Shown here: positions 1 through 12,369 of the stretch, piece after piece
Position numbering within the stretch: position 1 is the stretch's first letter
How the letters are laid out: every line of letters starts with the position of its first letter
Source of the DNA: Apostichopus japonicus
Taxonomy: Eukaryota; Echinodermata; Holothuroidea; Aspidochirotida; Stichopodidae
NCBI RefSeq assembly: GCF_037975245.1
Contig: NC_092568.1
Location: 10,317,501 to 10,381,500, forward strand
Reading direction: 5' to 3'
Length of the DNA: 64,000 nucleotides
Made by a program: the position numbers and the translations under genes
The notes under the pieces: generated by a model
Told to the model about the DNA's origin: nothing
The model's database searches: none
What the model saw: only the letters and a program-made list of their open reading frames with translations

Positions 1-400
1 ATTGAACACGATGACACACACGCACACAAAAAATTGAAGATAAGGTGGTGAATTTCATACTTAATATGTAAAGTCCATTGTTTTTAGGAAGAGATCAAAT
101 ATCAATTGAATTCAAAAAAGAGGTAAAAGTCTGAAAACATTGTTCACATAATAACTCCAAATAAAAGCTTAAATGAACTTAACACCCACACTTTGAAGCT
201 ACCCTATAGTAAGAGAATGCTATTGGTTTTATTGAGGTCAAAGTCTGAAAAACCTTGTAGAGACAATAATTCTTGAATGAACATCATACTTTGTAGAGTT
301 ACCTTAGTTGTGGGTACAAAGACACATCCTTTTGTGTAAAGATAAAAGATCAACAGAGGTGAAAATAATGAGAATTTATAATTAATATGTTAATTTCAAA
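1..400. repeat. Dispersed AGGTCA-type repeat, diverged copies
   Basis: Two units share phrases such as GAGGTCAAAGTCTGAAAAAC and CTTGTAGAGACAATAA with copies at about 14455, 42290, 47285, 60300 and 61830. No coding potential. Boundaries are approximate. Confidence 0.6.
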
Positions 401-1350
401 GCATGTAACTCAACTTTGGACACTGTATGTCGGTCCACTTTGTTGCCTGCGGAAGTCAAGAGAGGAAGTTTCAAGTCTGAAATGAATTGTAAACATGTTA
501 AAGGCCAAGCTTGGATCAGCTTCATACTTGACATCAATGGAGAGAGCGACTTCACTATTGTGCAATATTCATTGAGAAATTTGCTAGCACACTTGTGAGT
601 TGGGCTTACTCCGTTGCCATGGTAAAATTAAGAAACGTCCAACGGTTTTGTGTGTCGTAATTGTTACGGGCACCACAGTGGACCCATAGACTACACAATA
701 TTAACATGTTTACTGCAGACTGTTTACACCCGTAACAAAAACAGGCTAAGAAGTTGAACAAGGCATGGCACAGATACGTAACGGCAGCCATTGGAATTCC
801 TCCGATGGTTTGGAATATTTACCTAGCAAGTATAATGTATGCTAAGACTGGTCACTACAGATCCCAACTTGGAATCAGTCTGTTGAACTCACAGCTGGAT
901 AGCTTGGTTATTTTAAATAACACACCATGATTCAAACTTGTCATTCTGAGGGAGTACGATTAGTAACTTTCTCAAATGCCGCATATTTCTTTGCTCATGA
1001 GAAAGTTGTTGATAATTTCTTGTCAGTGTTTACATTTCTCGGTTTCAATCTCCTGCAAATTAAATAGAAAGTGAATTTATGTTCATGCTCCTAGAGAACT
1101 ATATGAGTAACCATAGAAACAAGGTAGAGTTCTGACATTAACCAATGATACAATGATTAAATATCAATCTAAGAAACATCAGATGATATTACTACTATAT
1201 ATAGACATTTAATTTTTGATGCTGTTTAAGGTGTTTGTTTGATCTGAATTTGCCAACTGCTTTTCTCATTTTCTCATTTTGACAAAAACTTCTTCCTGTT
1301 GCCTCTGTTTTTCTATGCATACAGGTAATAGAATGTCTGTCCAGGAGGCC
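401..1350. other. No gene recognised
   Basis: Short open frames on both strands only, without family resemblance or paired splice sites. No repeat structure was noticed. Confidence 0.5.
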
Positions 1351-1975
1351 ATTCAACATCCATTTCTGGCCCCAGAGATTGCAATTGGTTTCTTCCTGTC
1401 CAGTGACCAAGGTATAGTAGAGACACCTTAACAGAAACGACAGATGTATGTACATTGTTGAGAAGGGAGTGGTGATGGAAGTAAGGGTAGGGATAGTTGT
1501 AGAGTAGGGATAAGGGGGGGGGATGGTGGAGTTGGCATAGGGAAATAAGTTGATATATAAATTCAACATTCATTTCTGGCCCCAGAGATAGCAATTGGTT
1601 TCTTCCTGTCCAGTGACCAAGGTATAGTAGAGATATCTTAAACAGAAATGAAAGATGTATGTACACTGTTGAGAAGGGAGTGGGGATGGAAGTAAGGGTA
1701 CAGATGGTTGTGGAGCAGAGATGAGGTGGGAGGAGGTGAGGGGTGGTGGGGTGGGGGGGTTGAGTTGGTGTAGGGAATGAAGATGATGGGGAAGTTCAAC
1801 ATCCATTTCTGGATCCAGCAATATCAATTGTTTATTTTCCTTTCCAGTGTCTGAGTTATAGTAGGGACATGTTAACAGATATGACAGAATTGAGAGAGGG
1901 AGTAAGGACAGGAAGAGGAAGGATGGGAATGATGGGTGTATGGGAGGAGGATAATAGTGACATGCCACCTGATAT
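1351..1975. repeat. Tandem repeat, three units of about 210-234 bp
   Basis: Units start near 1351, 1561 and 1794 with ATTCAACATCCATTTCTGG-like sequence, then a CCAGTGACCAAGGTATAGTA segment, a GTATGTACATTGTTGAGAAG segment and a purine/G-rich tail. The third copy is more diverged and shorter. Overlapping minus-strand open frames here reflect the repeat. Confidence 0.8.
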
Positions 1976-3963
1976 GTGATGACCGTTGTATCAATACAAG
2001 ACATTTATCACAGGATTTAGAATAGCCTTTTAAAGGCACATTTTTGATAAAAAAAACAGTTAAACTTCATTGATATTTATCAAAACACCCAACAAGAAAT
2101 ATGTGTGAAGTACATTTGCTTGTGAGTTTCCCGCATGTGTAATTAAGGCACTTTTAAATAATGTCTATAGTCAAGACTACTCTTCGACAGGTTTTATGCC
2201 TGAAACATCCTGGAAGTCCCTATGTCAAACACGGGGTACCAGTTTGCGTCGGAGCAATAGTTGTCTTTCGAGGTGTGATGTCATGCACCTTCTCGCTCGA
2301 GTAAACCACCTGTTAATAAATTAATCCCAAGGTTAAACAGTATCTGGATCATATCCTATTTAATAAATAATCTATAACAAGTCACTTCAAAGTGTCGGAC
2401 TTGTAGCAATTTCTCCTTTGAGAGGACAGCCATTTGGGAATAGTTCTTAGCGGCATTAATCAGCGAATTTCATTTTGTCAGTATTCTTGCAAATTAACAT
2501 TTCAATTTTTAATTTCACGATCAGTTTTTACATTTCCCGTTTAACTTACGAAAATTAGCTTTTAGTTTGGAATGACTGTTATCGAGTGAAACTGCCACAA
2601 AATTTCAGACGTGATTTCTTAGGAACACACCGACGTCAAGTTTTTTCTTTTTTTGCAGTTTTATGTTTCACCACATATAGTTGACCTTGCATGGTATATG
2701 GGGTCAACTAATAATGCCTTTAAAGGTTGGGAAGTTTACTAATATATGTATGAATGTGGTGTATCCATTTGCAATGATGCATCCCAGTTTTGAAGTCAAA
2801 GGTCGGATGCTAACTTTAACAAAGGGAACAAGACAGCAGTTTAATCTGGTGCCATCCTGTATGACATCACCTCTTTGCTTTAATAATGTTCTCTCTTCAT
2901 ATAAAATGTATCAACTTCAGCAGTTTTTAATTCAAAAAAACAAACTGTAAATGAGGAAATCAAATGCAAATAATCACCCGGATGCTTTATAGAATATGTA
3001 CGTGCCTCTTTCATCAATCAGAAATAAATTTTGACTTTCAGGACTATCCTTTTAATATTAAATTTGTTATCTTAACACAGTCACGCTAACAGTTGTCAAG
3101 TCATGGTCAGAAGCCATCAGTCGTTACTTAGTAGATTTTAACAGTTGAGGATTATAATAAGGGTTCGAAGTTACTCATTAGTTGTTATGTCTCGGAAAGA
3201 CTAATTTATTGACGGAGGGTCGCCGAGCAGTGGTGTATTTGGCCGTCCAATGAGTTTTGATTACACCTTTTCTCGCCGTTTGTCACCTTTTAATAGTGTT
3301 TGGTCACGATACGGGACTCGATGTGGAAGAAGAACCATCTGTAAATAAATAATGAGACAGGGTAGAAATAGTTGCTGGCTGATTTCCTTTTATTTAATAT
3401 TGATTACGAGTTGATTAAACAGGATGATCGAAGTAGTGAAGAAGTCGATATAGTTCGAATTAGACATGAAGAAAGCAGCGATGAATTTTAACGATTTACA
3501 ATCGTTGAATTAATCTTTTTTTAGAGGAGACAGTTTTAGCATTTTTATTGGAAGTCATACAAAGGTTTTGTACAAGATTGTCAGCGCATAGATACGAGTG
3601 AGGGCGGCATTTGAGAATGTGAAACGTTGCTGTTTAGAGGGGACAGAAAGGTATTGAAAAGGAAAAAAAGAGCTGCAGCAGCTGTAAAATCCTCTGCAGC
3701 AAGGCTGAATCGATATCAAATAATACAGATATCTGGCCAGACTAGCATTGCCTATTGTGTGAAACTGCAGGGCACAAGGTACCATAAAGTCCCCCTCTGT
3801 GTTCCACTTTCGACTCGGTGCCTGAAGGAACTTAGTAACCCATAGGTAATTTTAAACGATAAATGATGGATTTAGCTACCAGCTCGTAGCGTAGTTCTGT
3901 TGATCGGTTGAAATTTCAGAGACTGAAATGTAATGTCTGGTGGATCATTTACATGTTGTAAGT
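1976..3963. other. No gene recognised
   Basis: Contains scattered short open frames, for example at 2681-2950 and 3627-3845, but none has a supportable start, splice context or family match. Could hold an upstream exon of gene A; none could be identified. Confidence 0.4.
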
Positions 3964-4347
3964 CTGGGGTTCCCTTAAACTGGGGTGCATGGACCCCCAG
4001 GGGGTGTGTGAGTCCATCCCAGGGAGTTTGTGAGATATTTCTGAAAGTCAAAACTAGAGTACTTTATGTTGAACTAAAATCTGATATATCATATAATTTA
4101 GTAATGTACAAAATTTGTACCTATTGACAAACTCTTTTCGCGTTCCATATGCATATGTTGCCGCAGTAGTACCATACAGTGCGTTTTTCATTACATTATT
4201 ACACTATGAAATTAATCTTGTACAAATCACTGTTATGCGTATTAGAGTATAATAATGACTCAGATCGTGTCTCGAAAATTTGGGGGTTCGTGGACAACTC
4301 TGACATCCACAGGGGGTTCGTGGGGGGCTAAAGTAAGGGAAACCTTG
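3964..4347. mobile_element. Non-autonomous hAT-type element, 384 bp
   Basis: Flanked by the 8-bp direct repeat TTGTAAGT at 3956-3963 and 4348-4355. The left end CTGGGGTTCCCTTAAACTGG and the right end, read inverted as CAAGGTTTCCCTTACTTTAG, are imperfect terminal inverted repeats. The CCCAGGGGG and GGGGGTTCGTGG subterminal blocks are typical of hAT MITEs. No transposase frame. Eight-bp duplication and ends support hAT. Confidence 0.8.
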
Positions 4348-4355
4348 TTGTAAGT

Positions 4356-5239
4356 TGTGTTTACCTCTCACTAAGTAATTTGATCACAGCTAAAGCATCA
4401 TTCAAAAAAGTTGATCCTTGTAATTGTGGTGTCTTTTCAAAGTTCATCAGTCAGGCAGGCTCTATGTGATTATTTAGCACTGCACTGTTCCAAATTAAAA
4501 TGAATTTCAGTATTTCATATCTTAGCAATGTAGCAATTAAAAAAAGGAATACATTCTAAGTTCTTATACATCCACTGTATTTTGCTAGCTATAATCAGTC
4601 ATTAGTCTTTTCAAAGAAAGCACACAGGAATGGAGGTCTTTTGAAAGCTCCATAGGAAAGCATGGTTCAAAAATGTTCTTCTCTCCAAATGGCTTGCCCA
4701 GATTCTCAGCAACCTAGATTTAAACAAATCAATTTTGTGGGAAATTTGGTGCGAGCTCATCTTGAGCATGTTATGGTGAAAGCGTCACACTAGGTACCGG
4801 ACAATTGTACTGAAAGGTATGAATGTACACTAAAAGTTTGTTCATAACGACTGGCTAGCAGGGGGGGTGGGGGATGGGGGGTCATGTTAATAGAATATTC
4901 AAGAGGAGGAAATCTGTCTAGAGATTATTTTTTGAAATTCAGAAAATGCTCCTTTCTCTCCCAGAAATGCTAATCAATGTTGTCTCATAGCTGTTATTGT
5001 TGTTGTGGATCTTTTCATTTCTTCAGTGATGTACTGTATAGAAACCTTGAACAGTCAAGGAGACAAAAGAGGGTGGTATGATATGTCACCACGAATGCAA
5101 AAATCTTTAGATATGTTTTTCATATTTGAACAAAGATGTAGTGTGTCAATGAATGGGGTGGCATTTTAGTGAGAGTGACAACAACATGGTCGTAATTAAT
5201 TTGCCTTCGTTTTTTCTTTGTCTTTCATGTTGCTCCAGC
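4356..5239. other. Upstream flank of gene A large exon; no feature
   Basis: No coding exon seen. A short G-rich run lies near 4859-4880. The pyrimidine-rich stretch TTTTTTCTTTGTCTTTCATG ahead of 5240 fits a splice acceptor tract. Confidence 0.4.
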
Positions 5240-7583
5240 CATCAACCGTTGCTATTCTCAGGGTATCAGCCTCCAGCCATCGCAGTATAACTATTCCCCG
5301 TACGTATCCAAGATGTTAAAGAGCAAGAACAGTATTCAATTACTGAGGAACGGGACGGGCTCAGAGTGCAATACGGACAAAATGAAGAGAGCCGTGGCTG
5401 AAGTGCCACCGCTCGTAAGAGCATCTGTGAAGGGAAAGGAAGTGACCGACAGTCATGTGACCACAGGTGAATTGACCAGCTGGAAATCTGAAGTCTCATC
5501 TGATTTGGGAAAAGAGGAAGGAGAAGAGAAGAGTTCATGCCCGGAGAACCGACGGGGGAAGTCAGGAACGAGCCAACCGCAGATATCTGTCGCAGGATTG
5601 ACAGATGAAGAGAGACTAGAATTACCACTGATAGAGGGCTTAAGAGAAGGATCTTATGATTATGATGGAATTAAACAAATTGGTTTGGAAGATGACAATG
5701 ATTATGATGGAATTAAATATATTGGTTTGGAAGATGAGAATGTGAAACTAGCAGCACATGAAACGGATGGAACCAGACACACCAGTCGAACAGAATGTGA
5801 CACTGATCATGGAAATAAGACAAAAGCTGTCCGACCAGGGAAGGGAAGAGGACCAGGAAAGGGACGAAGACCAGGGGAGGGAAGAGGACCACTGGAGGGT
5901 AGAGGGCCAGGGGAGGGGAGGGGAACAGGGGAAGGACGAGGGCCAGGGGAGGGACGAGGATCAGGCGACGGAAGAGCATCAGGAGAGGGAAAAGGACCAG
6001 GGGAGGGAAGGGGACCAGGGGAGGGAAGGGGACCAGGGGAGGGAAGGGGACCAGGGGAGGGACAAGGACCAGTGAAGGGGAGAGGACCAGGGGAAGGACT
6101 AGAATCAGGGAAGGGGCGAGGACCAGGGGAGGGAAGAGACACAAAGCATGAGAAAGTAAAGGTGCAGCCGTGCGACAAAAGTAAACGTCAGAGAAAACGA
6201 GTCAACAACGAAAGGTATTGGGAAGTTGATGGCCCTGTCATCGGAGAGGATGGTGTTCCTAATACCGGGAAAGTCACAGCCCCCTCTACAAGGAAAAGTA
6301 AAAGTTCCGTTGCTTCGGAATTTGTGGGCTCTGAAAATGTAGCAGTTAGGAGTCCTGATAATAAAACCGTTGTTAAGACTACAAGGAAAGAGGGGGGTCG
6401 GCAAAAGAAGATTATTAAGGATTTGGGACAGAAGCAGACGATTGGATTAAATGAATCACAGGAAGGGTTTGAATCCTGTTATGATATTGAAGAGTTGGAT
6501 GATGAGAACAGAGCGAGGATACCGAATCAGACTCACCTTGAGGAGACCATCGATGCTAGCAGAGGAGGAGGATTGGCATCAGGCAAAAGAGGAAAAGAAT
6601 TGTCAGAGGAGAGAACTATGAAAAGAAGTAGTAGGCTGACAGATCTCCATGACGATGAACAAGATTGTAGTCCGCATGCATCACCCACATGTGGTGGAAG
6701 AAAATCAGAAAGAATAAACAGAATAAAAGGGAAAAAGAAGATCAGGAAGAGAGAATCGAAAAGCTTAGCGACAAGAAGTAAAAACCAACCGAGGAAAAAT
6801 ACGGCTCGTACAAGGGAAACTTGCAACGATGACCACAATGAGAGTGACAGCTCCATTCCATCGGATATCGACTTGTCAGGAAAGAAAAGACTCGCTTGGG
6901 AAGTCTACGACCAAATGGAGGCCACCGAACTAAACGATTCACTATCGGACGGGGAGAGACAGGTCAGGTCATTTGTGAGAAAGTCCGATTCTATCGATGA
7001 TGAAAGCGAATGGACATCAGATCAAAGCATCATTTCACACAGTTCAAAACATTTCAGGGAGAAAACTCATTCAAAGAAAGAACAGGGAGAAAAATTGGAG
7101 CTGTGGCCGAGTGTACAGGAGGAAACAAAAGATGGAAGTTTGGACAGGTCAGGGTCAAATGTCAAGAAGTCAAAGAAGAGGCCAGTAACAAAATCTACTA
7201 ATGCACAAAAAGGTGATAATTTGATAAAGAAGAAGCATCTGGCAAAGAGGAAACCTATGCAGAAAACAAATGCTACGGAGACAGTCGCTGGAAGAAAACA
7301 GTCGGAAAAGATTAATCGCATTCAGAGAGAGGGACCAGAAATGGACTCTTTAGGTCTCAGTAGGGGAAAAGTTAGCAGGAGGGATATACTTAAAACATCC
7401 TGTGCAACCGATTCCCTCGAATCAGATTCCTCGGGTCCTACGTTCGGTGTCATCGCGGAGGGCTACTCAGGTAGCGACGATGAATGGAAGGAAGTAAAAT
7501 CTCCTAAAAGTAAGAGGAGGAAGTCGGATAAAAATGTTGAGAAGGGACGGATGAGCAGTAGCGGCCGAAAACCTAAGTCTTTG
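5240..7583 (+). CDS. Unrecognised gene A, large exon: basic low-complexity protein with GPGEGR repeats
   Basis: An acceptor-like TGCTCCAG ends at 5239, and the frame is open from there through ATG 5313 to the donor TTTG/GTAAGT at 7583. From 5313 the exon gives 757 codons in phase 0. I do not recognise the family. Residues 174-275 are 17 hexapeptides (GPGEGR type). A 14-residue DYDGIK-type unit is duplicated just before them. GGRKSERINRI (461-471) recurs as GRKQSEKINRI (660-670). Lysine/arginine-rich patches alternate with acidic serine patches such as SDDEWKEVK, suggesting a disordered nuclear protein (inference). ATG 5313 has A at -3, but the open frame upstream (ending YSPYVSKM) means the true start could lie in an earlier exon. 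Confidence 0.75.
5658..5741 (+). repeat. 42-bp in-frame tandem duplication
   Basis: Two adjacent 42-nt units encode DYDGIKQIGLEDDN and DYDGIKYIGLEDEN. Only a few bases differ, so the duplication is recent. Confidence 0.9.
5832..6137 (+). repeat. 18-bp coding minisatellite (17 units, GPGEGR)
   Basis: Exactly 306 nt = 17 units of 18 bp, each encoding six residues of the form GPGEGR with substitutions (GPGKGR, GPLEGR, GSGDGR, ESGKGR). Unit length never changes, so the frame is preserved. Central units are nearly identical and the ends are more varied, as in a VNTR that expands in the middle. Confidence 0.9.
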
Positions 7584-8582
7584 GTAAGTTTTATGAAGCT
7601 GTGCCGATGATAAACGTCTCTCTTTTCAAGCAGATATTGTAAAAACAATGTAGGCAATTATTTAAAGAGTAATTATAACTAAGTATAAGATTTAAGTCGG
7701 CCAACTATAAAGATGCCTTCATAGATTTTCACACCAAGTGTGAATAATTAACATTGATTTGTGATTGGATTATTTTGATTCTCAATATATCTTTGCTCAG
7801 ACATCATTACTTATCCAAATGAAAAAAGAAAAAAATGCAAATATGAAAACTTCAAACTTTTCACCTTTAACTTCAAATTTGAAACAACCATGTTAATTCG
7901 ACTTCAATGTTTAAGGTTTTAATAAGTAAGAATATCATCAGTAAATTTGTCAAACTCAAGTTTGAAAAAGACCCATTCCTCCAGAATGTGCTAGAAACTC
8001 CAATAGGGTTACCTATAGGCTTGAAAGTAAGGTTTTCTCATTCCGGAAACCAAACACAGATTCTCTGAGAACCAGAAAGTTGTGACATTTCTGGAGCAAT
8101 TGAGAAGCTAGTCTGGAGCTATTTCTAAATGCTAACTTGTCACCAGTTTTAGCTTCTTAGATCCTCTTCTGGAAAGCTCACATTTATACATTGTTGCAAC
8201 ATATCCTCAAATTTTTAAAAAAATGCAGGAAAGTTGATAGTTTTGATAGGCAAACAATGTAGTGCTGACCAATGCTGATCTTTCCCCGTTGGTGCTACAG
8301 CCATTATCAGATGAAGAGCACAAGGAGTCCCAGACTATTATCAAGCCCTGCATGGTCACAGGCATTACTAGGTGAAGACTTTAGAACAGGACTTTGAAAA
8401 GTTTTATCAATCAGCTTTCTTGATCGTGATAAATCTTTGAATGATATTTGTAAACCCATAGACAGATATCATTGATTATTAAGTGGGGGGTACTCATGCA
8501 ACTATTAGATGATAACACACTCTGCTATGATCTGAAGTGTGGATGGGCGACTGCAAATTATTTGTCATCCTTCTCTCTGCAG
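7584..8582 (+). other. Intron 1 of gene A
   Basis: Starts GTAAGT and ends TCTCTGCAG. AT-rich; no repeat or internal gene noticed. Confidence 0.6.
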
Positions 8583-8699
8583 ATGGAGTCTAGCGACATC
8601 CAAGCAAGTGATTCTCTGTGGGAAGCTGCCGATGATGCAAACCCGATGTCATCACAAGAACTCTCGGACATGTCATCTGATAGAGATGATGAGGAAGAT
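8583..8699 (+). CDS. Unrecognised gene A, second exon: acidic
   Basis: Follows TCTCTCTGCAG and ends GAAGAT/GTAAGT, a strong acceptor and donor, with exactly 39 codons in phase 0 to match the preceding exon. It encodes MESSDIQASDSLWEAADDAN then a serine/aspartate-rich end (SSDRDDEED). The acidic-tryptophan pattern SLWEAADD resembles SEWTSDQS and DDEWKEVK in the large exon, which supports the link. Function unknown. Confidence 0.65.
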
Positions 8700-11600
8700 G
8701 TAAGTAAACCCCCCTCCCTGCTCCCCCCTCCCCCCCAAAAAAATTCACCCAACCCCCAACATATGAGAACATAACTTTTCAGTGTTACTTTTCTATCATT
8801 AAAAGTTCATGAGGGGCTCTTATTGACAATGAAGATCTATCTAATTGCTATGGCACTGAATTCTTGTAGGGCTCAATGAAACCATCAGCAATGATATAAA
8901 AAAAAATATTTGATATATTGTAGGCCATTGAAACACCACTGTCAATCATCAAAGTTGTTATTTGATATTTTTGCTAAGTGACCATTTGAGCACGACAGGC
9001 TGAAAAAGTGACCAAGTTTAATACTGGACAAGTAAACCATTACTTCAGTAATACTCATTTCTAAGTAATACAAAACTCAAATGAAAGACATAAAACTGTT
9101 ATTGCTTTACAAAACAAGTTTACAGTACAGAGTACAGACCCTTATGAAAAATTGTTTGGAAATAGGAAAACTGATGCATAGCAGAACTCAATAGCTTCCA
9201 TCTGCCCCTCCAGCTCCCCTTCCCTGCATCCCCTTCCCCTCTTTCTTCTTCCCTGCATCCCCCCATCTTTTCATCTCCTCGGCATCCTCCCCCCCCCCCC
9301 CGATCTTTTTTCTTCCCTGCATCCCTCACAGTCTTTCTCATAGGATAGGATTCAATTCTCATTATTACCTTGAAATTCTCTTCACCAAGAAAGATGATGT
9401 AATATCTCAGTCCATATAAGGTGATAACTAATGGATGTTTCTAGTTTGGTTCTACCTAGTCCAGACTGGATTGATTGCAGTCCCCAGGGGTTTCCCTTAC
9501 CATGAGACTTGAGGGTTCAGGAGAGACTTTTCATGAATGATTCATAGCTCCCTGATGAGTACTTTCAGTCTTATCTTCTTCTTTGTTTTTCCTTCTATGT
9601 AATCTCTCTCTCTCTCTCTGTTACCATTGCATAAATTCTCCCATTTCCTGACCTATTTTTAAAACTGTGTAAACTTTGTAAAGCCAGGTAAATGGCGGAC
9701 ATAATTACTATCTAAAGGCAGGTGGATCTTTTTACATCGGGTTTCGCTTTTGCTCTTTGACTGTCACAGTTTGTTTGGCCATCTGCATTGATAACCGGGC
9801 AATTACCAGACAATCGCTTCCAGAATACCTCATTAGCGGCACAATTGCTATTTGGGTTAATAGCTCCCCGTGTAGACAGATGTGGCTATAACTCCGAGGG
9901 GTATAATGCAATTTATCAATCATGGACACCTATCGCCGAGGGTTGTCCACTTCTTGTAATAATATCTCATCTTTGACAGGAACCTTATCTTTGTTTGTCT
10001 TTATTTTCTTCTTCTTTTTTTTTACCTTTTACTTTTGTTTCATTTTCTTCCTATTTCCCTCCCCCCCTCTTTTCTTTTTTTCTGTTTTTCTTGTTGTATG
10101 TGATAAATGAATCCGCAGCTATCCATGGGCTGTTCTAGTTTCCCTTATATACTTCTTATGAACTTTCATTTGTCCCTTGGCTTTTGTGATTAGTTACCAT
10201 TCCCCAGAGATTTTCACCACCCGTCTTTTAACAGTTGTGACAATAAATGATGCGCCGAAGAATTTATTTTTCTTAATCATTAAACACATTGAAAACTTAA
10301 ATCCGTTTAGTTTGGCTTAATATTGTTTTAATATTGGTTTAATATTGGTTTAATATTTGTTTTAATAATGTTTTAATATTGTTTCAGTATTTGTTTAATG
10401 TTGTTTAATATTTCATGCTTGGCCTGTGACTAGGTTTTCAAAGGGTTGCAGTTGAGAGGGGGGAGGGGGTGGGGAGAGTAAAGGCTATGTGAATGTCAAT
10501 AAGGTACATCAATTTTTTCCTGAGTGGTACATGAGCAGGGGTAATTTTCCAAGTCGTGTTATACTTGAAAAAGGACTTTGGCCGGCCTTCTTCCAATCCC
10601 CTCTGCCTTGAATTGCCGAGAAAAGTTATTATTTAGCATATCAGGGTTATAAATTTATAGCAACCATCGAGCAGTATGGAAGAAAGTCTTGACCGAGACT
10701 AGATTTCACGTAGCAGTGAGTGATAATCTTCTCTGGAAGAAATAGCAATTTAAGTGAATTATTTGACCCAATTTCCAGTACCCTGTTTTTTTTTGCCTCC
10801 TATGCGTGAGTTTCACAATATATCAACTCTCCTACGAAATTAAAAATTGTCTGTGGATTTTGAACTATTTCAGTAAAAAAACTAAAAAACTGAGCAAGCT
10901 AGAAGAAGCAGTTTAAAGATTGTAGTAGTGGACACTATTATTGAAAACTTGTTTTCCTTTACATGTGTTTTTGTAATTGGTGTATGAACAGGTGTGTCCT
11001 GTCTGTTTCTTGATGTCATTTTAATATTCGAATCGAGAAATATGAGGGTAGCTATTATCTCCAAGTCACGGGATATTTTTCTTTCTTTACACTCACAGAT
11101 GGTCTTGCTACTGTGAGGAAGTTCTCTTGACGAGCCATTAAAACAAGGGTGATACTTACTGGCGATATGCAGCTGTTTTACACACACCAAATACAAATGG
11201 AACATTTACCTTTCGAAAGGCATTTGTAAAGGCAGATATATTGGCATCATTATTGCATCAAAGTCGTTCAACAAAGCAATTTACTTTGGCCCTTGCTTCA
11301 CGTGCCGTTCACGTCATAGTCAGCAGTTATTTTTACGATGTTTAAGCGACTGAAAATGTGGGAGAAACTAGCAAGGGCTTATGGATTACAACTTACAGGT
11401 CGGGTGGCTCCCAATTCAACGTTTTGACTCAAATCTGGAATGTTTTCAATTTAGAAAGTCATTTCAGATGGAAAACAGATTGCTCTTGGATGAAAAACCC
11501 ACCTTACTATGAACCTGGAACCTCTCGATTGCTAAGCCGCATTGCTTCAAATGCCACCGCCTTTATCCACTCGGCTCTAACACTCTTTAAGTCTATTATG

Positions 11601-11771
11601 TTTAACCCTTGTTCGGTGTAAATCAGTTCAACACAACTGTTTAACTCAGCTAATTACAACAAAACATCAATCAAAAGCCTTGGTATTCCATAAAATTTTG
11701 TGCTCAGTGACCTCACTTTTCACCTTGATCTCTTGGCGACCCTTCAGTGAAGGATGTTGTGGCCCAGAGAA

Positions 11772-12095
11772 TGGGTCTACGGGTATGGGGTCTACTGGTA
11801 TGGGGTCTACGGGTATGGGTTATATGTGTATGGGTCTACGGGAATGGGTGTACGGGTATGGGGTCTACGGGTATTGGGTTGACTGGTATGGGGTCTACTG
11901 TTGTGTGGGTCTATGGGTGTGGGGTCTACGGGTATGGGTTCTACCGGTATGGTGTCTACCGGTATGGGTTCTACGGGTATGGGGTCTACTGGTATGTATT
12001 CTATGGGCATCGGGTCTACCAGGTGTGGGGTTCTACGGGTGTGGGGGTCTACGGGTATGGGGGTCTACCGGTATGGGGTCTACGGGTATGGGGTA
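11772..12095. repeat. 15-bp minisatellite (GGGTCTACGGGTATG)
   Basis: About 20 units of GGGTCTACGGGTATG with variants (CTGGTATG, CCGGTATG) and occasional one-base length changes. It keeps all three plus-strand frames open in places, which explains the overlapping tyrosine/valine-rich open frames. Confidence 0.9.
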
Positions 12096-12369
12096 TCTCT
12101 TTGAGAAATTTTCATATGATTAATGGTGCTTAGTAGCAACATTGTGTTATATTTTGAAACTTTTGAAGAAATTAATGTTCAAAACCTTTTACATTTCTTA
12201 CTCTTTTTACATGTCAACAGTAATAGGTTTTCTTCCAAAGTTTTGGCGACCTTCAAAGGACATTCAATAAAGCAAGAAAAGTCAGAATAATACAACATCA
12301 ATGTTCAACCAAAGAAATATAGGAATAAGATAATTATAGATATTCAACCCTTCAAGTAGAGTGAAGAGT

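Noticed and set aside
1195-2004. Three overlapping minus-strand open frames with similar sequence
   Set aside because: They mirror the roughly 210-234-bp tandem repeat and shift frame between units.
2681-2950. 89-residue plus-strand open frame
   Set aside because: Overlaps sequence resembling the AGGTCA-type repeat; no conserved features.
5713-6178. Minus-strand and alternative-frame open frames of 105-143 residues across the GPGEGR array
   Set aside because: They follow automatically from an 18-bp repeat whose length is a multiple of three; composition is pure low complexity and there is no independent support.
11680-12133. Open frames of 128 and 147 residues
   Set aside because: Generated by the 15-bp minisatellite; no splice or start context.
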